64,000 nt of DNA from Thalassobius sp050633445 (lineage in GTDB: Bacteria; Pseudomonadota; Alphaproteobacteria; Rhodobacterales; Rhodobacteraceae), in NCBI GenBank assembly GCA_050633445.1, contig JBOEGN010000033.1, positions 124,001-188,000 of the forward strand, given 5' to 3'. This document shows positions 24,630 to 32,655 of the stretch, piece by piece. A program made the translations under genes and the position numbers. Numbering within the stretch: position 1 is the stretch's first letter; each line of letters opens with the position of its first letter. The notes below the pieces were generated by a model. That model ran no database searches, had not been told where the DNA came from, and saw only the letters and a program-made list of their open reading frames with translations.

Positions 24630-25760
24630 ATGACCAAGCCTCCTCTGATCAATTCCCACAGGATCGGCGCCTCGACTGCGCTTTTGTCGCCTGTCACCGG
24701 GGCGATTGTGCTGACCAATGAATTTGGTCGACGCATACATGAGGGGCTTCAGGCTGGTCTGAATACAGACCAAATCGCGGGTCAAATCGCCGATACTCCG
24801 CAAGACCGCAAAGATGCTTTGCAGGCGGTGCGCACTGTCCTGTCCTCGTGGGAGCAAGCTGGATTGTTGCAGCAAGATACGCCTGACTTTCCTGATCCCG
24901 TCACCTTTGCCCCCGTTGAAGGCAACCCCTTGCGTTTTGGCGGCACCAAGGGCGCTGGCCAAGTCACTGTGCCGCATGAAACCCTGGCCGAGCAGCTGGA
25001 AACTATCCTGGGGCACATGCGCGCCCTGCCCGGCCAACCGACGACCAACCTGACATCGCAACCCAGCGCGGGCGGTTTTGCGATATTCAAAGAGCGGGTC
25101 GCGCTATCGGGTCGTATCTCGTTGGATGCCGCGCGATTTGTGATCGTGCGCGAAATGGCCGAGATCGTCTGTGGCTCTGCTGATGTCGCCGCCGTTTTTC
25201 ACGCAGGGTGTGTGAGCCAGAATGGACAGGCGCTGATGATTTGTGGGGACAGCGGACAGGGGAAATCCACGCTGACATTTGGCCTAGTGGCGGCGGGTTG
25301 CGACTATCTGGGCGATGACCATATTCCCTTGCATTGCGACGGTCGTTCCGCGCTAAGCTTTCCGACAGCAGCCGGCGTCAAACCCGGCTCGTGGGGCTTG
25401 CCCGAGATTTCCGCGTTGCAAACGCAATATGGTCTGACGCCGCTTAGCCCCCGGCAGGGTGTGCGCTATATCCCGCTGCACCAGGCCTCCGCCCCCGCCG
25501 TTGGTGAAAAACGCGCGATAGCGGCAGTGGTCTTCCCTCATTTTCATCCTGAGGCCGAGTTCGAAATGACCCGACTTTCGCCGGAACAGGCTCTGATTCA
25601 GGCCCTAAAGGCGGGTAGTCGGCTTTCGCAATCACACAAAAGCAACCTTGCGCCGCTGTGCAATTTTCTGAACGATGTGCCAGCCTATACGCTTCAATAT
25701 TCCTCATCGGACCAATCCGTTCCCGCATGCCTGAATCTGCTGTCATCGCCCAAAACCTAA
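24630..25760 (+). CDS. PqqD-like domain fused to HPr-kinase-like domain
   Basis: This 376-residue protein joins two domains. Residues 8-82 resemble PqqD, a winged-helix fold that in RiPP pathways binds leader peptides (RRE); the pattern is SPVTGAIVLTNEFG then a helical part ending EQAGLLQ. Residues 150-376 resemble HPr kinase/phosphorylase (HprK) with P-loop GDSGQGKST (206-214) and an acidic pair GDDH (228-231). Related HprK-like kinases occur in lasso-peptide tailoring and in the HPr-rel-A/exosortase-type gene sets, usually with PqqD as a separate protein. The gene starts 42 bp after the third small protein and overlaps the nucleotidyltransferase gene. The likely inference is a kinase or kinase-like enzyme whose PqqD part recruits the small proteins; the substrate is unknown. 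Confidence 0.82.
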   Translation: MTKPPLINSHRIGASTALLSPVTGAIVLTNEFGRRIHEGLQAGLNTDQIAGQIADTPQDRKDALQAVRTVLSSWEQAGLLQQDTPDFPDPVTFAPVEGNPLRFGGTKGAGQVTVPHETLAEQLETILGHMRALPGQPTTNLTSQPSAGGFAIFKERVALSGRISLDAARFVIVREMAEIVCGSADVAAVFHAGCVSQNGQALMICGDSGQGKSTLTFGLVAAGCDYLGDDHIPLHCDGRSALSFPTAAGVKPGSWGLPEISALQTQYGLTPLSPRQGVRYIPLHQASAPAVGEKRAIAAVVFPHFHPEAEFEMTRLSPEQALIQALKAGSRLSQSHKSNLAPLCNFLNDVPAYTLQYSSSDQSVPACLNLLSSPKT

Positions 25761-26842
25761 GCCTATGCGGCTCAGCTCCACATCGGGCGGTCTTGGGCCT
25801 ATTAATGGTGGCGCTTGGCAGATCAGCCTATGATGGCCTGCAAGAGGATTTGGCCAACGCCCCCCCCGAGCATTTGGCCGCAATCGCCAACCAATCCTAC
25901 GGGCAGGTTATTCTGCACAGCGCATTCCAAAACGTACCCGCGTTGGCAAAGGCTATTCCCCAAGATCTAGCAATCTATTTCGCCGAAATGCAGCGCGCCA
26001 ATCAGGATCGAAATCAAAAAGCAATTGCGCAATTGCAAGAGATCGCGGCCATTTTACACCCTTACGAAATTCCTGTGATTGCACTGAAGGGGGCCGCTGA
26101 TTTGTTGGACCCGCTGCATAGTATTCCCGCGCATCGGTATATCAGCGACCTGGATTTGTTGGTTCCTGCGGACAAAGCAACCCAAGCGGCGCGCTTGTTA
26201 CGCCAGGCCAAAGGGCTGCCGACGGAGGATCATTTGATCCGACCCGGCAACCACCACCATCTGACGCAAATAACCCACCCCGATTGGACGTTCACGGTCG
26301 AGCTTCACATCGCTCCGGGCTCGACTGCGGTGTCGGCGGTGCTGAACGCAGATGACATGATCGAAAACGCTGTGCCAACTGACATTCGCGGCGCGTCGAT
26401 CCCCTGCCGCGAAGACCGGTTTTTGCACCATATTTTGCACGGAATGGAGCTGCGGCACGAGACCGCCAACCTGAACCTAAGGCTGCTGGCGGATCAGGTT
26501 GGGTATTTGGAAATATTGCCAGAGCAGATCCTAAATCAGGCTCTATTTCGGCTGAACCCCTCCGACTGTGCTGACTGGATGACAGATTTGTCCTTACTGG
26601 CCCGTGGGCTGATGGGCAGCGCCGAACTGTCGCCCTTTGGGTGGCCCGCCCGTGCGTTGCAGGTTTTCGGAAACCCCGAAGCCGCACGCAGTCAGGACAA
26701 TGCATTCTGGATACGTCACTATCTGCGTCGGATGATCCAAAACGCGGACTACCGACGGCAAACTCTGCGCAAAGTCGTCAGCCCTAAAGCCTGGGCCGAG
26801 TTCATCGCGTTTCACAAGGATCGGCGCAGCAAATTCAAATAA
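25727..26842 (+). CDS. Nucleotidyltransferase-fold family protein
   Basis: This protein of about 371 residues belongs to the uncharacterised nucleotidyltransferase family (PF14907 type). Residues 115-150 carry the family core: VIALKGAADLLDP, HRYISDLDLLVP with the metal-binding Asp pair D141 and D143, and a histidine-rich stretch about 30 residues later. The ATG at 25727 overlaps the kinase gene by 34 bp; a longer frame from 25658 is possible but extends further into that gene. Relatives occur with HprK-like kinases in RiPP and exosortase-type clusters, where one has been linked to glycosylation of a lasso peptide. Here it probably acts with the PqqD-HprK fusion on the small proteins, by inference. 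Confidence 0.8.
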   Translation: MPESAVIAQNLSLCGSAPHRAVLGLLMVALGRSAYDGLQEDLANAPPEHLAAIANQSYGQVILHSAFQNVPALAKAIPQDLAIYFAEMQRANQDRNQKAIAQLQEIAAILHPYEIPVIALKGAADLLDPLHSIPAHRYISDLDLLVPADKATQAARLLRQAKGLPTEDHLIRPGNHHHLTQITHPDWTFTVELHIAPGSTAVSAVLNADDMIENAVPTDIRGASIPCREDRFLHHILHGMELRHETANLNLRLLADQVGYLEILPEQILNQALFRLNPSDCADWMTDLSLLARGLMGSAELSPFGWPARALQVFGNPEAARSQDNAFWIRHYLRRMIQNADYRRQTLRKVVSPKAWAEFIAFHKDRRSKFK

Positions 26843-26844
26843 AT

Positions 26845-26876
26845 GCGGAGGGACCGGCAAATGCAGGCCCCTCCGC
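26845..26876 (+). terminator. Hairpin downstream of the nucleotidyltransferase gene, no T tract
   Basis: An 8-bp perfect stem GCGGAGGG/CCCTCCGC with a 16-nt loop begins 2 bp after the stop codon. No run of T follows, so it may be an mRNA-stabilising structure or a Rho-dependent end. No gene was seen in the 213-bp gap that follows. Confidence 0.4.
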
Positions 26877-27006
26877 TCCCCACGTGCTCCCTACTCACCA
26901 CACGCGAAACTAATCTGGGGCCGGCCATCCTGACTCGGCGTAGGTTCACCATAGCCCAAGTTCCGCCTCAGCCCTACGATCGAGTGTTTAGAATACCGTT
27001 CAAATA

Positions 27007-27033
27007 CAAAACGCCCGCCAAAAATGACGGGCG
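27007..27033 (-). terminator. Rho-independent terminator of the DUF2853 gene
   Basis: On the minus strand a stem CGCCCGTCA/TGGCGGGCG with a short T-rich loop is followed by TTTTGT, 23 bp after the stop codon. Confidence 0.8.
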
Positions 27034-27055
27034 CTGAAGGCAAATTGCGGTGCAA

Positions 27056-27397
27056 TCAGCCGTAGATCGCTTCTTTGCCGAAATGCTTGGTCAGCATGTA
27101 ATAAACCACGGCGCGGTATTTGTTGCGCTCGGAACGGCCATAGGTTTCGACCACCGAATTAATTGCCGCCATCAGCTCGGGACCATCAGACAGGCCAAGC
27201 TTTTTGATCAGGAAGTTGTTTTTTACGGTTTCCAGCTCGCTTTCCTGCGTCGCTGCCACGGTCGAGGCATCGTCATTGTAAATCGCGGGGCCGCAGCCGA
27301 TTGTGACTTTGGTCAGCAAGCCCATATCAGGGTCCATGCCGCATTTATTTTTCAGGTCATCCGCGTATTTGGCGATCAGATCGTCCCGTTTTCCCAT
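27056..27397 (-). CDS. DUF2853 family protein
   Basis: This 113-residue soluble, mostly helical protein belongs to DUF2853, a family common in alphaproteobacteria with no assigned function. The start MGKRDDLIAKYADDLK has GGGAG 7 bp upstream; the longer open frame before it lacks family similarity. The C-terminal RSERNKYRAVVYYMLTKHFGKE is typical. It lies downstream of ahcY on the same strand with a 222-bp gap holding a further hairpin. Confidence 0.88.
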   Translation of the reverse strand: MGKRDDLIAKYADDLKNKCGMDPDMGLLTKVTIGCGPAIYNDDASTVAATQESELETVKNNFLIKKLGLSDGPELMAAINSVVETYGRSERNKYRAVVYYMLTKHFGKEAIYG

Positions 27398-27570
27398 TTC
27401 AAACTCCCGGTCTTTGGGCTTTTGCCCGTTTTTCATAAACCCCGCAGCAGGGTTGAGCCGAAGCCTACCCCGAAAATGTAGTGGAACAAGAATTTTCTCC
27501 GCTGCGGCGCCATATCTGAGGTTGAGCGGTGGATTTTCCCCTCTTCCCTTGGGGAAGGTTGAAACGAATT

Positions 27571-27597
27571 TCGCCCGCCACAGCGTGTGACGGGCGA
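27571..27597 (-). terminator. Hairpin downstream of ahcY, probable terminator
   Basis: A 12-bp stem on the minus strand (TCGCCCGTCACA with TGTGGCGGGCGA, one G-U pair) lies about 22 bp after the ahcY stop codon. The following bases are AT-rich but not a clean T run. Its sequence resembles the terminator at 27007-27033. Confidence 0.5.
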
Positions 27598-27619
27598 TTC
27601 TTAGCAATTTTTGTATAGA

Positions 27620-29011
27620 TCAGTAGCGATAATGCTCGGGCTTAAACGGCCCTTCGGGGGTGACACCGATGTATTCCGCCTGATCCGTGGACAGGGTCGA
27701 CAGTTTCACGCCGATCCGATCCAGATGCAGGCGCGCGACCTTTTCATCCAGATGCTTGGGCAGGATGTAGACCTTGTTTTCGTAGTCATCGCCCTTGGTG
27801 AACAGCTCGATCTGGGCCAGCACCTGGTTGGTGAACGAGGCCGACATTACGAACGAAGGATGCCCGGTGGCGTTGCCCAAGTTCAGCAAGCGACCTTCGG
27901 ACAGCAGGATGATCCGGTTGCCCGAGGGCATCTCGATCATATCCACCTGCTCTTTGATGTTGGTCCACTTGTGGTTCTTCAGGCTGGCGACCTGGATCTC
28001 GTTGTCGAAGTGGCCAATGTTGCCGACGATCGCCATGTCCTTCATCGCGCGCATATGCTCGATGCGGATCACGTCCTTGTTGCCGGTTGTGGTAACAAAG
28101 ATATCCGCCTCGGAAACTGCGTCTTCCAGCGTGGTAACCTCGAACCCGTCCATGGCGGCTTGCAGCGCGCAGATCGGGTCAATCTCGGTCACTTTCACAC
28201 GGGCACCGGCCCCACTCAGCGACGCGGCCGAGCCTTTGCCGACATCGCCATAACCACAGACCACTGCAACCTTACCGGCCATCATGGTGTCAGTGGCGCG
28301 ACGAATGCCATCGACCAGCGATTCCTTACAGCCGTATTTATTGTCGAACTTCGATTTGGTGACCGAGTCGTTCACATTGATCGCAGGGAAGGGCAGCAGA
28401 CCGTCACGAACCAGTTGGTACAAGCGGTTCACGCCGGTGGTTGTTTCCTCGGACACGCCCTGGATCTGGTCGCGCATCTTGGTGAACCAACCGGGGCTTG
28501 CAGCCATGCGCTTGGCGATCTGCGCCTTGATCACAACTTCTTCCTCAGAGGTCGGCGTGGGGATGATATCCTCGCCAGCCTCGGCACGGGCCCCCAGCAG
28601 AACATACAGGGTCGCATCGCCGCCATCGTCCAGGATCATGTTGGGGCCGTCAGCGAACATGAAGGATTTGTCCAGGTAATCCCAATGCTCCTCAAGCGTT
28701 TGGCCCTTGATCGCAAAGACTGGAACGCCCGCCTGGGCAATCGCCGCCGCCGCGTGATCCTGCGTCGAGAAAATGTTGCACGAGGCCCAGCGCACATCCG
28801 CGCCCAGCGCCACCAGCGTTTCGATCAGAACCGCGGTTTGAATGGTCATGTGCAGCGAGCCAACGATGCGCGCTCCGGCCAGCGGTTTGCTGTCGCCATA
28901 TTCCTCGCGCAGAGCCATCAGGCCGGGCATTTCAGTTTCAGCGATATCCAGCTCTTTGCGGCCAAAATCGGCCAGAGAGATGTCTTTAACGATATAATCG
29001 GTCACGGGCAT
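27620..29011 (-). CDS. ahcY: Adenosylhomocysteinase (S-adenosyl-L-homocysteine hydrolase)
   Basis: AhcY splits S-adenosylhomocysteine into adenosine and homocysteine and so relieves product inhibition of methyltransferases. The 463-residue protein is full length for the bacterial form. Motifs visible are WASCNIFSTQDHAAAAI, the NAD-binding VCGYGDVGKGSA, the substrate lysine/aspartate region KSKFDNKYG, and the C-terminal KPEHYRY that covers the neighbouring subunit's cofactor. An AGGAG site lies 3 bp before the ATG. In Rhodobacter relatives ahcY lies close to regA and hvrA, which matches the position here. Confidence 0.97.
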   Translation of the reverse strand: MPVTDYIVKDISLADFGRKELDIAETEMPGLMALREEYGDSKPLAGARIVGSLHMTIQTAVLIETLVALGADVRWASCNIFSTQDHAAAAIAQAGVPVFAIKGQTLEEHWDYLDKSFMFADGPNMILDDGGDATLYVLLGARAEAGEDIIPTPTSEEEVVIKAQIAKRMAASPGWFTKMRDQIQGVSEETTTGVNRLYQLVRDGLLPFPAINVNDSVTKSKFDNKYGCKESLVDGIRRATDTMMAGKVAVVCGYGDVGKGSAASLSGAGARVKVTEIDPICALQAAMDGFEVTTLEDAVSEADIFVTTTGNKDVIRIEHMRAMKDMAIVGNIGHFDNEIQVASLKNHKWTNIKEQVDMIEMPSGNRIILLSEGRLLNLGNATGHPSFVMSASFTNQVLAQIELFTKGDDYENKVYILPKHLDEKVARLHLDRIGVKLSTLSTDQAEYIGVTPEGPFKPEHYRY

Positions 29012-29155
29012 GGCTCCTGCATTGTTGGCGCGCGTTTATCACTGTTGATGTGATGTAACAATGACAAGCGCCGGGTCAAATTTTCTCGGCCTTTCTGCCA
29101 GACCTATGCCAATCCAGCAGGAGTGCTATAACCAACCAAAAGCCCTGAGGTAGAG

Positions 29156-29749
29156 ATGGCACAGCCCCCCCGCGCATGGCAGCGCATGCTTTCCGGTCGC
29201 AGATTGGATCTGCTGGACCCAACCCCGATGGATATCGAGATCGAGGACATCGCGCACGGCTTAGCCTTTGTTGCGCGCTGGAATGGGCAAACCCAGGGCG
29301 ATTTTCCGTATTCCGTTGCCGAACACTCGATCCTGGTCGAGCAGTTGTACACGCGCATGTACCCCAACGCCCCGGTAAAATGGCAGCTGGCTGCGCTGCT
29401 GCATGACGCCCCGGAATATGTGATTGGTGACATGATCAGCCCGGTCAAAGCAGCCGTCGGCCCAGGCTATGGCCAGCTGGATCAACGTCTGACGGCCGCG
29501 ATCCATATTCGCTTTGGCTTGCCCGCGCAGATCCCAGCCAGCGTAAAGAAACAGATCAAGCGCGCTGATCGTGTCAGCGCCTGGATGGAAGCCGTACAAA
29601 TCGCGGGGTTTTCCGTGGCCGAGGCCAACAAATTCTTTGGCAAACCCGATCCATCGCTGACCGAGGGGCTGGATATCCATCTGCGCCCTCCTGTCGCCGT
29701 GCGCGAGGATTTCACCAGCCGTCACGAAACTCTGTTGGGTCAATTGTGA
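29156..29749 (+). CDS. HD-domain phosphohydrolase
   Basis: This 197-residue cytoplasmic protein has the HD metal-dependent phosphohydrolase pattern: a first histidine in YSVAEHSILVEQL, the HD pair in ALLHDAPEYVIGDM, and a later aspartate in IKRADRVSAW. The order and spacing resemble YfbR-like nucleotidases that dephosphorylate deoxynucleoside monophosphates, but the substrate cannot be read from sequence. Its stop overlaps the ATG of the next gene, a GNAT acetyltransferase. Confidence 0.87.
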   Translation: MAQPPRAWQRMLSGRRLDLLDPTPMDIEIEDIAHGLAFVARWNGQTQGDFPYSVAEHSILVEQLYTRMYPNAPVKWQLAALLHDAPEYVIGDMISPVKAAVGPGYGQLDQRLTAAIHIRFGLPAQIPASVKKQIKRADRVSAWMEAVQIAGFSVAEANKFFGKPDPSLTEGLDIHLRPPVAVREDFTSRHETLLGQL

Positions 29750-30237
29750 TGATCAGTGTGCGGCGGGCTGGATCCTTGGACACCAGTCAGATGGCTGAAC
29801 TGTTGAACCAGATTATCGAGGCCGGGGGAACGACCGCGCTGACTCAGCCCGTTACACGCGCCGATATGGAGCTTAGAATGGCCAAGGCGCCCACCCGATC
29901 CGTCTGGCATGTCGCCGAGGATTCTTCGGGCACATTGCTAGGGTTTCAATGGATCGCGCCGCATCCAGATTTGGGCCCCGAGGCCGCTGATATCGCCAGT
30001 TTCGTGCGCATTGGGACCACCGGGCTTGGCACAGGCACTGCGCTGTTCGAAGCCACGAAAATAAGGGCGCGTGAGCTGGGGTATCGCTGGATCAACGCCA
30101 CGATCCGCAGCGATAATGCGGGCGGTCTGGCCTACTATCAGTCTCGTGGGTTTGAAACATGGACGCAGGCCAAAAACGTCCCACTGGCGAATGGCCAAAT
30201 CGTCGACAAAATCTCGAAAAGATACCATCTGGACTAG
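29749..30237 (+). CDS. GNAT family N-acetyltransferase
   Basis: This 162-residue protein has the GNAT fold with acetyl-CoA-binding segment IGTTGLGTGTALFEATKIRAR and the downstream IRSDNAGGLAYYQSRGFETW typical of the family's last strand and helix. The acceptor substrate is unknown. The ATG overlaps the stop of the HD-domain gene, so both are probably translated together. It converges on the GT61 gene, with the ends overlapping by 4 bp. Confidence 0.88.
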   Translation: MISVRRAGSLDTSQMAELLNQIIEAGGTTALTQPVTRADMELRMAKAPTRSVWHVAEDSSGTLLGFQWIAPHPDLGPEAADIASFVRIGTTGLGTGTALFEATKIRARELGYRWINATIRSDNAGGLAYYQSRGFETWTQAKNVPLANGQIVDKISKRYHLD

Positions 30238-31298
30238 CGGTCGAGGCTCTGCAAAAGCTGGTCGATAGAGGCGTCTTCGTTAACGCTTAGTCCGCCCCAT
30301 TCCGCAGCATCCGGTAAGAATCCATTTTTCTTCAGGCCCGTCCCGATGGCAATCAGATCCAATTCGCGAATGCTGAGCTTTTTCCCGATCATCATGCCGG
30401 AACGCGCAGGATCAAGTGCGTTAATCATCGTGGCCGCTCGACCAGTAAAGGCAGCGATCTGACGACGTAACGCGCTGCTTTTGCCGGGTTTTCTGCGCAA
30501 TATGATCGCAATACGTTGTTCCGGGCGGGCAACCATGGCCAACAAATGCAGCGCACTGCCATCAAAACCTATGATCCGCTTGGCGGCTTTGTAGCGAGCA
30601 ATCTGGGTGGCGATGTCGTGACGCTCGGGATGGAAAACGATGTATCCAGCGGCAGCCATGCGATCATCAAGAACGGTTTCGCCGACAAACCCGCCCGAGT
30701 TCTCGTTCATCCCTGAACGAGAGATAAACAGCTTTTTGGGGCCCTCTGGCTGGATTTCATGGGCAAAACTGCGCGCGACAAAGTCACGGTAGGCTTTGGT
30801 GCCCTCGGCGATCCGTCCAAGACCCGAACCCTGACCTGCAACGTCCAAATTCTGTACCTGCGTTGGCCGTTGGATCATCCGAATGGCCCGATCCCCAATC
30901 AACAGCTTCAACAGATCGGTCTGAAAGGTTTTGGGCGGAGGATGTTGAGGCGATCTGGGTACGAAAAGGATGCCATCATGGCGGTCGCGCAACGCCCACA
31001 GACGGGCGGTGCTTTCGGTCAGAAAATGGCCGAAATGATTGAACAGCAACCCACCCCAAAGCCATCGCCCGGAAAGGTGATCCATCGGGCCCGAAGGCAC
31101 GTCAGGAGGCAGGGTAATATTGACCTCGCGCCGCCAGGTCGCACCGCGCGGGACATAGCCCCCGCCCGAATTCAACACCCCGCAACGATATGGGGGCCCG
31201 TCGCCGTTGGGCGGCAAAACAATGGCATTCTCGAAATGTCGGACAGCCGTCGACCAACCGCCCTCAGGCTCTGGTGGCAGGGCCGGGTCGCGCTGCAT
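30234..31298 (-). CDS. GT61 (DUF563) family glycosyltransferase-like protein
   Basis: This 354-residue protein resembles the DUF563/GT61 glycosyltransferases. The hallmarks are GGLLFNHFGHFLTEST in the first half and KRIIGFDGSALHLLAMV in the second, equivalent to the family's conserved G-x-D/H-G-A/S-x-L segment. It may add sugars to surface polysaccharide or another acceptor. It starts 3 bp after the regA stop on the same strand with no obvious ribosome-binding site, so it may be co-transcribed with regA, an unusual partner. Confidence 0.8.
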   Translation of the reverse strand: MQRDPALPPEPEGGWSTAVRHFENAIVLPPNGDGPPYRCGVLNSGGGYVPRGATWRREVNITLPPDVPSGPMDHLSGRWLWGGLLFNHFGHFLTESTARLWALRDRHDGILFVPRSPQHPPPKTFQTDLLKLLIGDRAIRMIQRPTQVQNLDVAGQGSGLGRIAEGTKAYRDFVARSFAHEIQPEGPKKLFISRSGMNENSGGFVGETVLDDRMAAAGYIVFHPERHDIATQIARYKAAKRIIGFDGSALHLLAMVARPEQRIAIILRRKPGKSSALRRQIAAFTGRAATMINALDPARSGMMIGKKLSIRELDLIAIGTGLKKNGFLPDAAEWGGLSVNEDASIDQLLQSLDR

Positions 31299-31301
31299 AC
31301 T

Positions 31302-31853
31302 TTACCGAGGCGAGCGCTTGGCCAGAATACGCTGCAAAGTCCGACGGTGCATGTTCAATCGGCGCGCGGTTTCGCTGACATTGCGATCACACAGCTCGTA
31401 AACACGTTGGATATGCTCCCAGCGTACGCGGTCCGCGCTCATGGGGTTTTCCGGGGGCGGCGGCAGTTCGTCCGGCGGGGCCAGCAGCGCGTTCATGATG
31501 TCCGCGGCGTCAGCGGGTTTAGACAGATAATCCGTGGCACCGATTTTAACCGCGGCCACGGCCGTGGCAATCGCCCCATACCCCGTCAGAACCACAACCC
31601 GGCAATCGGGGCGCTTTTCACGCAGCACCTCGACCACGTCCAGGCCGTTGCCATCCTCCAGCCGCAGATCACAGACCGCATAGGCCGGGGGACGCGCTGT
31701 GGCGATCGCCTTGCCAGCGGCAACAGATCCGGCCGTTTCGACCGAGAAGCCGCGCTTTTCCATGGCTTTGGCCAGTCGTTTCAGGAAGGGCTCGTCATCA
31801 TCCAGCAACAGCAGACTGTTGTCCTCGCCGATCTCCTGAAGATTGTCCGCCAT
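31302..31853 (-). CDS. regA: Redox response regulator RegA/PrrA/ActR
   Basis: RegA is the DNA-binding response regulator of the RegB-RegA redox system that controls respiration, carbon and nitrogen fixation and, where present, photosynthesis genes. The 183-residue protein has a receiver domain with acidic pocket LLLDDDEPFL and phosphoacceptor Asp62 in VCDLRLEDGNG, a proline linker PPPPENP, and a Fis-type helix-turn-helix NVSETARRLNMHRRTLQRIL. The start MADNLQE has GGAGGA 7 bp upstream. senC lies upstream on the same strand and regB is divergent beyond it. The hvrA gene that follows regA in Rhodobacter capsulatus is missing. Confidence 0.96.
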   Translation of the reverse strand: MADNLQEIGEDNSLLLLDDDEPFLKRLAKAMEKRGFSVETAGSVAAGKAIATARPPAYAVCDLRLEDGNGLDVVEVLREKRPDCRVVVLTGYGAIATAVAAVKIGATDYLSKPADAADIMNALLAPPDELPPPPENPMSADRVRWEHIQRVYELCDRNVSETARRLNMHRRTLQRILAKRSPR

Positions 31854-31934
31854 GCTCGTCTCCTCCGACCGTGAAAGATGCGTCAAAAATTCTTGTATAG
31901 CGGCAGGTTGCCTGCGTCAAACATTCGCAGGCCT

Positions 31935-32567
31935 TTATCTGGCATCCATAAAGCACTGGATCGAGCTGGCCATGTCTTCGGGCGTCATGTCGCGACGAAA
32001 AAACTCGATAAAGCCTTCTTCAGGGAAGACAAGATAGCTAAAGGTCGAATGGTCGATCAGATAGTAATCCTCGTCGCCCGGTTCAGGATCCTGTTTCTGA
32101 TAAAAGGTCCGATAAGCCATGCTGGCGGCTTTGACCTGTTCAGGAGTCCCGGTCAGGCCGATCATCCGGGGATGCAGGTAGTCGGTGAAATCTGCCAGAA
32201 CCTCGGGGGTGTCGCGATCCGGGTCAACCGAGATGAAAACGGGTTTGACGATGGTACCGTCATTTTCCAGCAGCTCGATCGCCTCGGCGTTACGGGAATT
32301 GTCCAGCGGGCAAACGTCCGGGCAGAAAGTATAGCCGAAATACAGCAGCGACGGCTTGTCGATAAGCTGTTTGTCGGTGACGGTCTGACCCGTTTCATCC
32401 ACCAAAGTGAACGCCCCCCCGATCTGAGAAGACCCGCCCGCGACCGCACCAACCCGGCATTGTGCGTATTTATCCCCGTCTTTGGGGCCAGACGTTACAT
32501 ACCAAGTGGCCCCCAAAAGGGCGGCGACAGCAACAGCCGAAGTAACGGCAATCAGGCTACGAGACAT
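31935..32567 (-). CDS. senC: SCO1/SenC/PrrC copper-binding thioredoxin-fold protein
   Basis: SenC/PrrC helps assemble the CuA or CuB centre of cytochrome oxidases and links oxidase state to RegB/PrrB. The 210-residue protein has an N-terminal membrane anchor (about residues 4-26), the copper-ligand motif YTFCPDVCP and a distal histidine in YLIDHSTFSYLV. The mature domain faces the periplasm. It lies between divergent regB and downstream regA, the arrangement known from Rhodobacter. Confidence 0.95.
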   Translation of the reverse strand: MSRSLIAVTSAVAVAALLGATWYVTSGPKDGDKYAQCRVGAVAGGSSQIGGAFTLVDETGQTVTDKQLIDKPSLLYFGYTFCPDVCPLDNSRNAEAIELLENDGTIVKPVFISVDPDRDTPEVLADFTDYLHPRMIGLTGTPEQVKAASMAYRTFYQKQDPEPGDEDYYLIDHSTFSYLVFPEEGFIEFFRRDMTPEDMASSIQCFMDAR

Positions 32568-32655
32568 TGGTAGGCTCCTTCAGGAAGGTTATTGATCTGT
32601 TGTCCATGCATATTTAACACTGAATGTCAGAGTTCAACGGGACGAAGCCGCGCAC

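Noticed and set aside
24286..26842. Lasso-peptide cluster
   Set aside because: No B1/B2 protease or asparagine-synthetase-like cyclase is present, and the small proteins are longer than lasso precursors with no suitable acceptor-ring pattern.
29012..29155. Possible SAH or SAM/SAH riboswitch before ahcY
   Set aside because: The 144-bp leader did not show the conserved core or a convincing pseudoknot fold by eye.
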